Shown: positions 56,558-57,315 of the stretch, piece after piece | How the letters are laid out: every line of letters begins with the position of its first letter | Position numbering within the stretch: the stretch's first letter is position 1 | Assembly: GCA_022843165.1 (NCBI GenBank) | Contig: JALHOD010000021.1 | Location: forward strand, 1 to 57,315 | DNA length: 57,315 nt | Origin: Pseudorhodoplanes sp. | GTDB lineage: Bacteria; Pseudomonadota; Alphaproteobacteria; Rhizobiales; Xanthobacteraceae | Reading direction: 5' to 3' | Program-made: the position numbers and the translations under genes | Notes under the pieces: model-generated | Seen by the model: only the letters and a program-made list of their open reading frames with translations | Databases searched by the model: none | Told to the model about the DNA's origin: nothing

Positions 56558-57253
56558 ATGGCTGATCCGAATGTGCCGCCGGTTCTGTATCTCGAGGCTG
56601 TGGAGCGGCGTTATCACCAAGGCGACGAGACGCTTGAAATCCTGCGCGGCGCGGAGATGGGCTGCTGGCTCGGCCAGTCCGTGGCGCTGATCGCGCCCTC
56701 CGGCGCGGGCAAGTCGACCTTTCTGCATATCGCCGGCCTGCTCGAACATCCCGATGCCGGCGAGGTCTATATCGACGGCATCGGAACCTCCGGCATGAGC
56801 GACGCCGAGCGCACGCAGATCCGCCGCACCGATATCGGCTTCGTCTATCAGGCCCATCATCTGCTCCCGGAATTTTCCGCGCTGGAGAACGTGATGCTGC
56901 CGCAGATGGTGCGGGGCCTGAGCAAGGCGGAAGCCAGAAAGCGCTCCGCCGAATTACTCAGCTATCTGGGACTGAAGGCGCGCCTGACGCACCGGCCCGC
57001 CGAACTCTCTGGCGGCGAACAGCAGCGGGTGGCGATCGCGCGCGCGGTGGCGAATGCGCCGCGCATCCTGCTCGCCGACGAGCCCACCGGCAATCTCGAT
57101 CCGCACACCGCCGATCATGTCTTCGATACGCTGATGCAGCTTGTGAAGGCGTCGGGCCTTGCCGCGATCATCGCCACCCACAATCTCGAACTCGCCGCCC
57201 GCATGGACCGGCGGGTGACCTTGCGGGACGGGGTGGTGGTGGAACTGGGCTGA
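56558..57253 (+). CDS. lolD: Lipoprotein-releasing ABC transporter ATPase
   Basis: Cytoplasmic ATPase of the lipoprotein-release transporter, 231 residues. Visible motifs are Walker [10 protein letters not shown], the Q-loop [21 protein letters not shown] (including the LolD-type [12 protein letters not shown]), signature LSGGEQQR, Walker [13 protein letters not shown] and the H-loop ATHNLELA. It begins nine bases after lolC. The final 60 bases of the window show no further gene. Confidence 0.96.
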   Translation: MADPNVPPVLYLEAVERRYHQGDETLEILRGAEMGCWLGQSVALIAPSGAGKSTFLHIAGLLEHPDAGEVYIDGIGTSGMSDAERTQIRRTDIGFVYQAHHLLPEFSALENVMLPQMVRGLSKAEARKRSAELLSYLGLKARLTHRPAELSGGEQQRVAIARAVANAPRILLADEPTGNLDPHTADHVFDTLMQLVKASGLAAIIATHNLELAARMDRRVTLRDGVVVELG

Positions 57254-57315
57254 ACGGTTCCACGGTCAACCAAAAGGCTAAAAGAGACGACCAAGCAGGC
57301 ATTTCGGGGCCCTTG

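Overview
This GC-rich 57.3 kb window comes from an alphaproteobacterium, most likely Hyphomicrobiales (Rhizobiales) close to the Bradyrhizobium/Rhodopseudomonas/Pseudolabrys group. The assignment rests on gene content and order: a complete nuoA-N operon with a tail of birA, rnj, mce and a DUF1467 gene followed by proS-lolC-lolD, a tig-clpP-clpX-lon run, glnB-glnA, a short ProRS, DUF2842 and DUF1467 proteins, and a palindromic intergenic repeat that I know from Bradyrhizobium-type genomes. No phage, transposase, integrase, CRISPR array or rRNA operon was seen.

Layout. 0-5 kb: end of an exopolysaccharide cluster (partial lipoprotein, Wzz/ExoP-type co-polymerase with a degenerate P-loop, CelD/FemAB-like acyltransferase, polysaccharide deacetylase). 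5-10 kb: heme A synthase, O-acetylhomoserine sulfhydrylase, a CoA-binding protein, a crotonase lacking both usual catalytic glutamates and coupled to a small membrane protein, and a PaaI-like thioesterase. 10-19 kb: rplM-rpsI, a membrane diguanylate cyclase, an orphan TctC-type binding protein, glnB-glnA behind a sigma-54/IHF/NtrC-like control region, a bifunctional NAD(P)HX repair enzyme and a Tat-exported multicopper oxidase. 19-26 kb: tRNA-Leu, trigger factor, ClpP, ClpX, Lon and tRNA-Val, a protein-quality-control block. 26-35 kb: a secreted protein made of eight 8-residue repeats, a DUF4344 metallopeptidase, HU, tRNA-Asp, an LTA-synthase-like sulfatase-fold membrane protein, the YcjX/YcjF pair, a small secreted protein and a patatin-like lipase. 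35-53 kb: the respiratory complex I operon and its tail. 53-57 kb: a small hypothetical gene, a structured intergenic region with a possible minus-strand small RNA, proS and the LolCD lipoprotein-release transporter.

The genes are mainly housekeeping: respiration (nuo, ctaA), nitrogen sensing and assimilation (glnBA), translation, proteolysis and envelope biogenesis. The most unusual point is a 143-residue hot-dog thioesterase between nuoC and nuoD. It keeps the threonine, glutamate and histidine positions of the fluoroacetyl-CoA thioesterase FlK, although nothing nearby suggests organofluorine metabolism. Other points of interest are the octapeptide-repeat protein next to the metallopeptidase, the palindrome between nuoK and nuoL, and the possible small RNA upstream of proS. 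Motif residue numbers and family assignments come from reading the translations; no database search was run.
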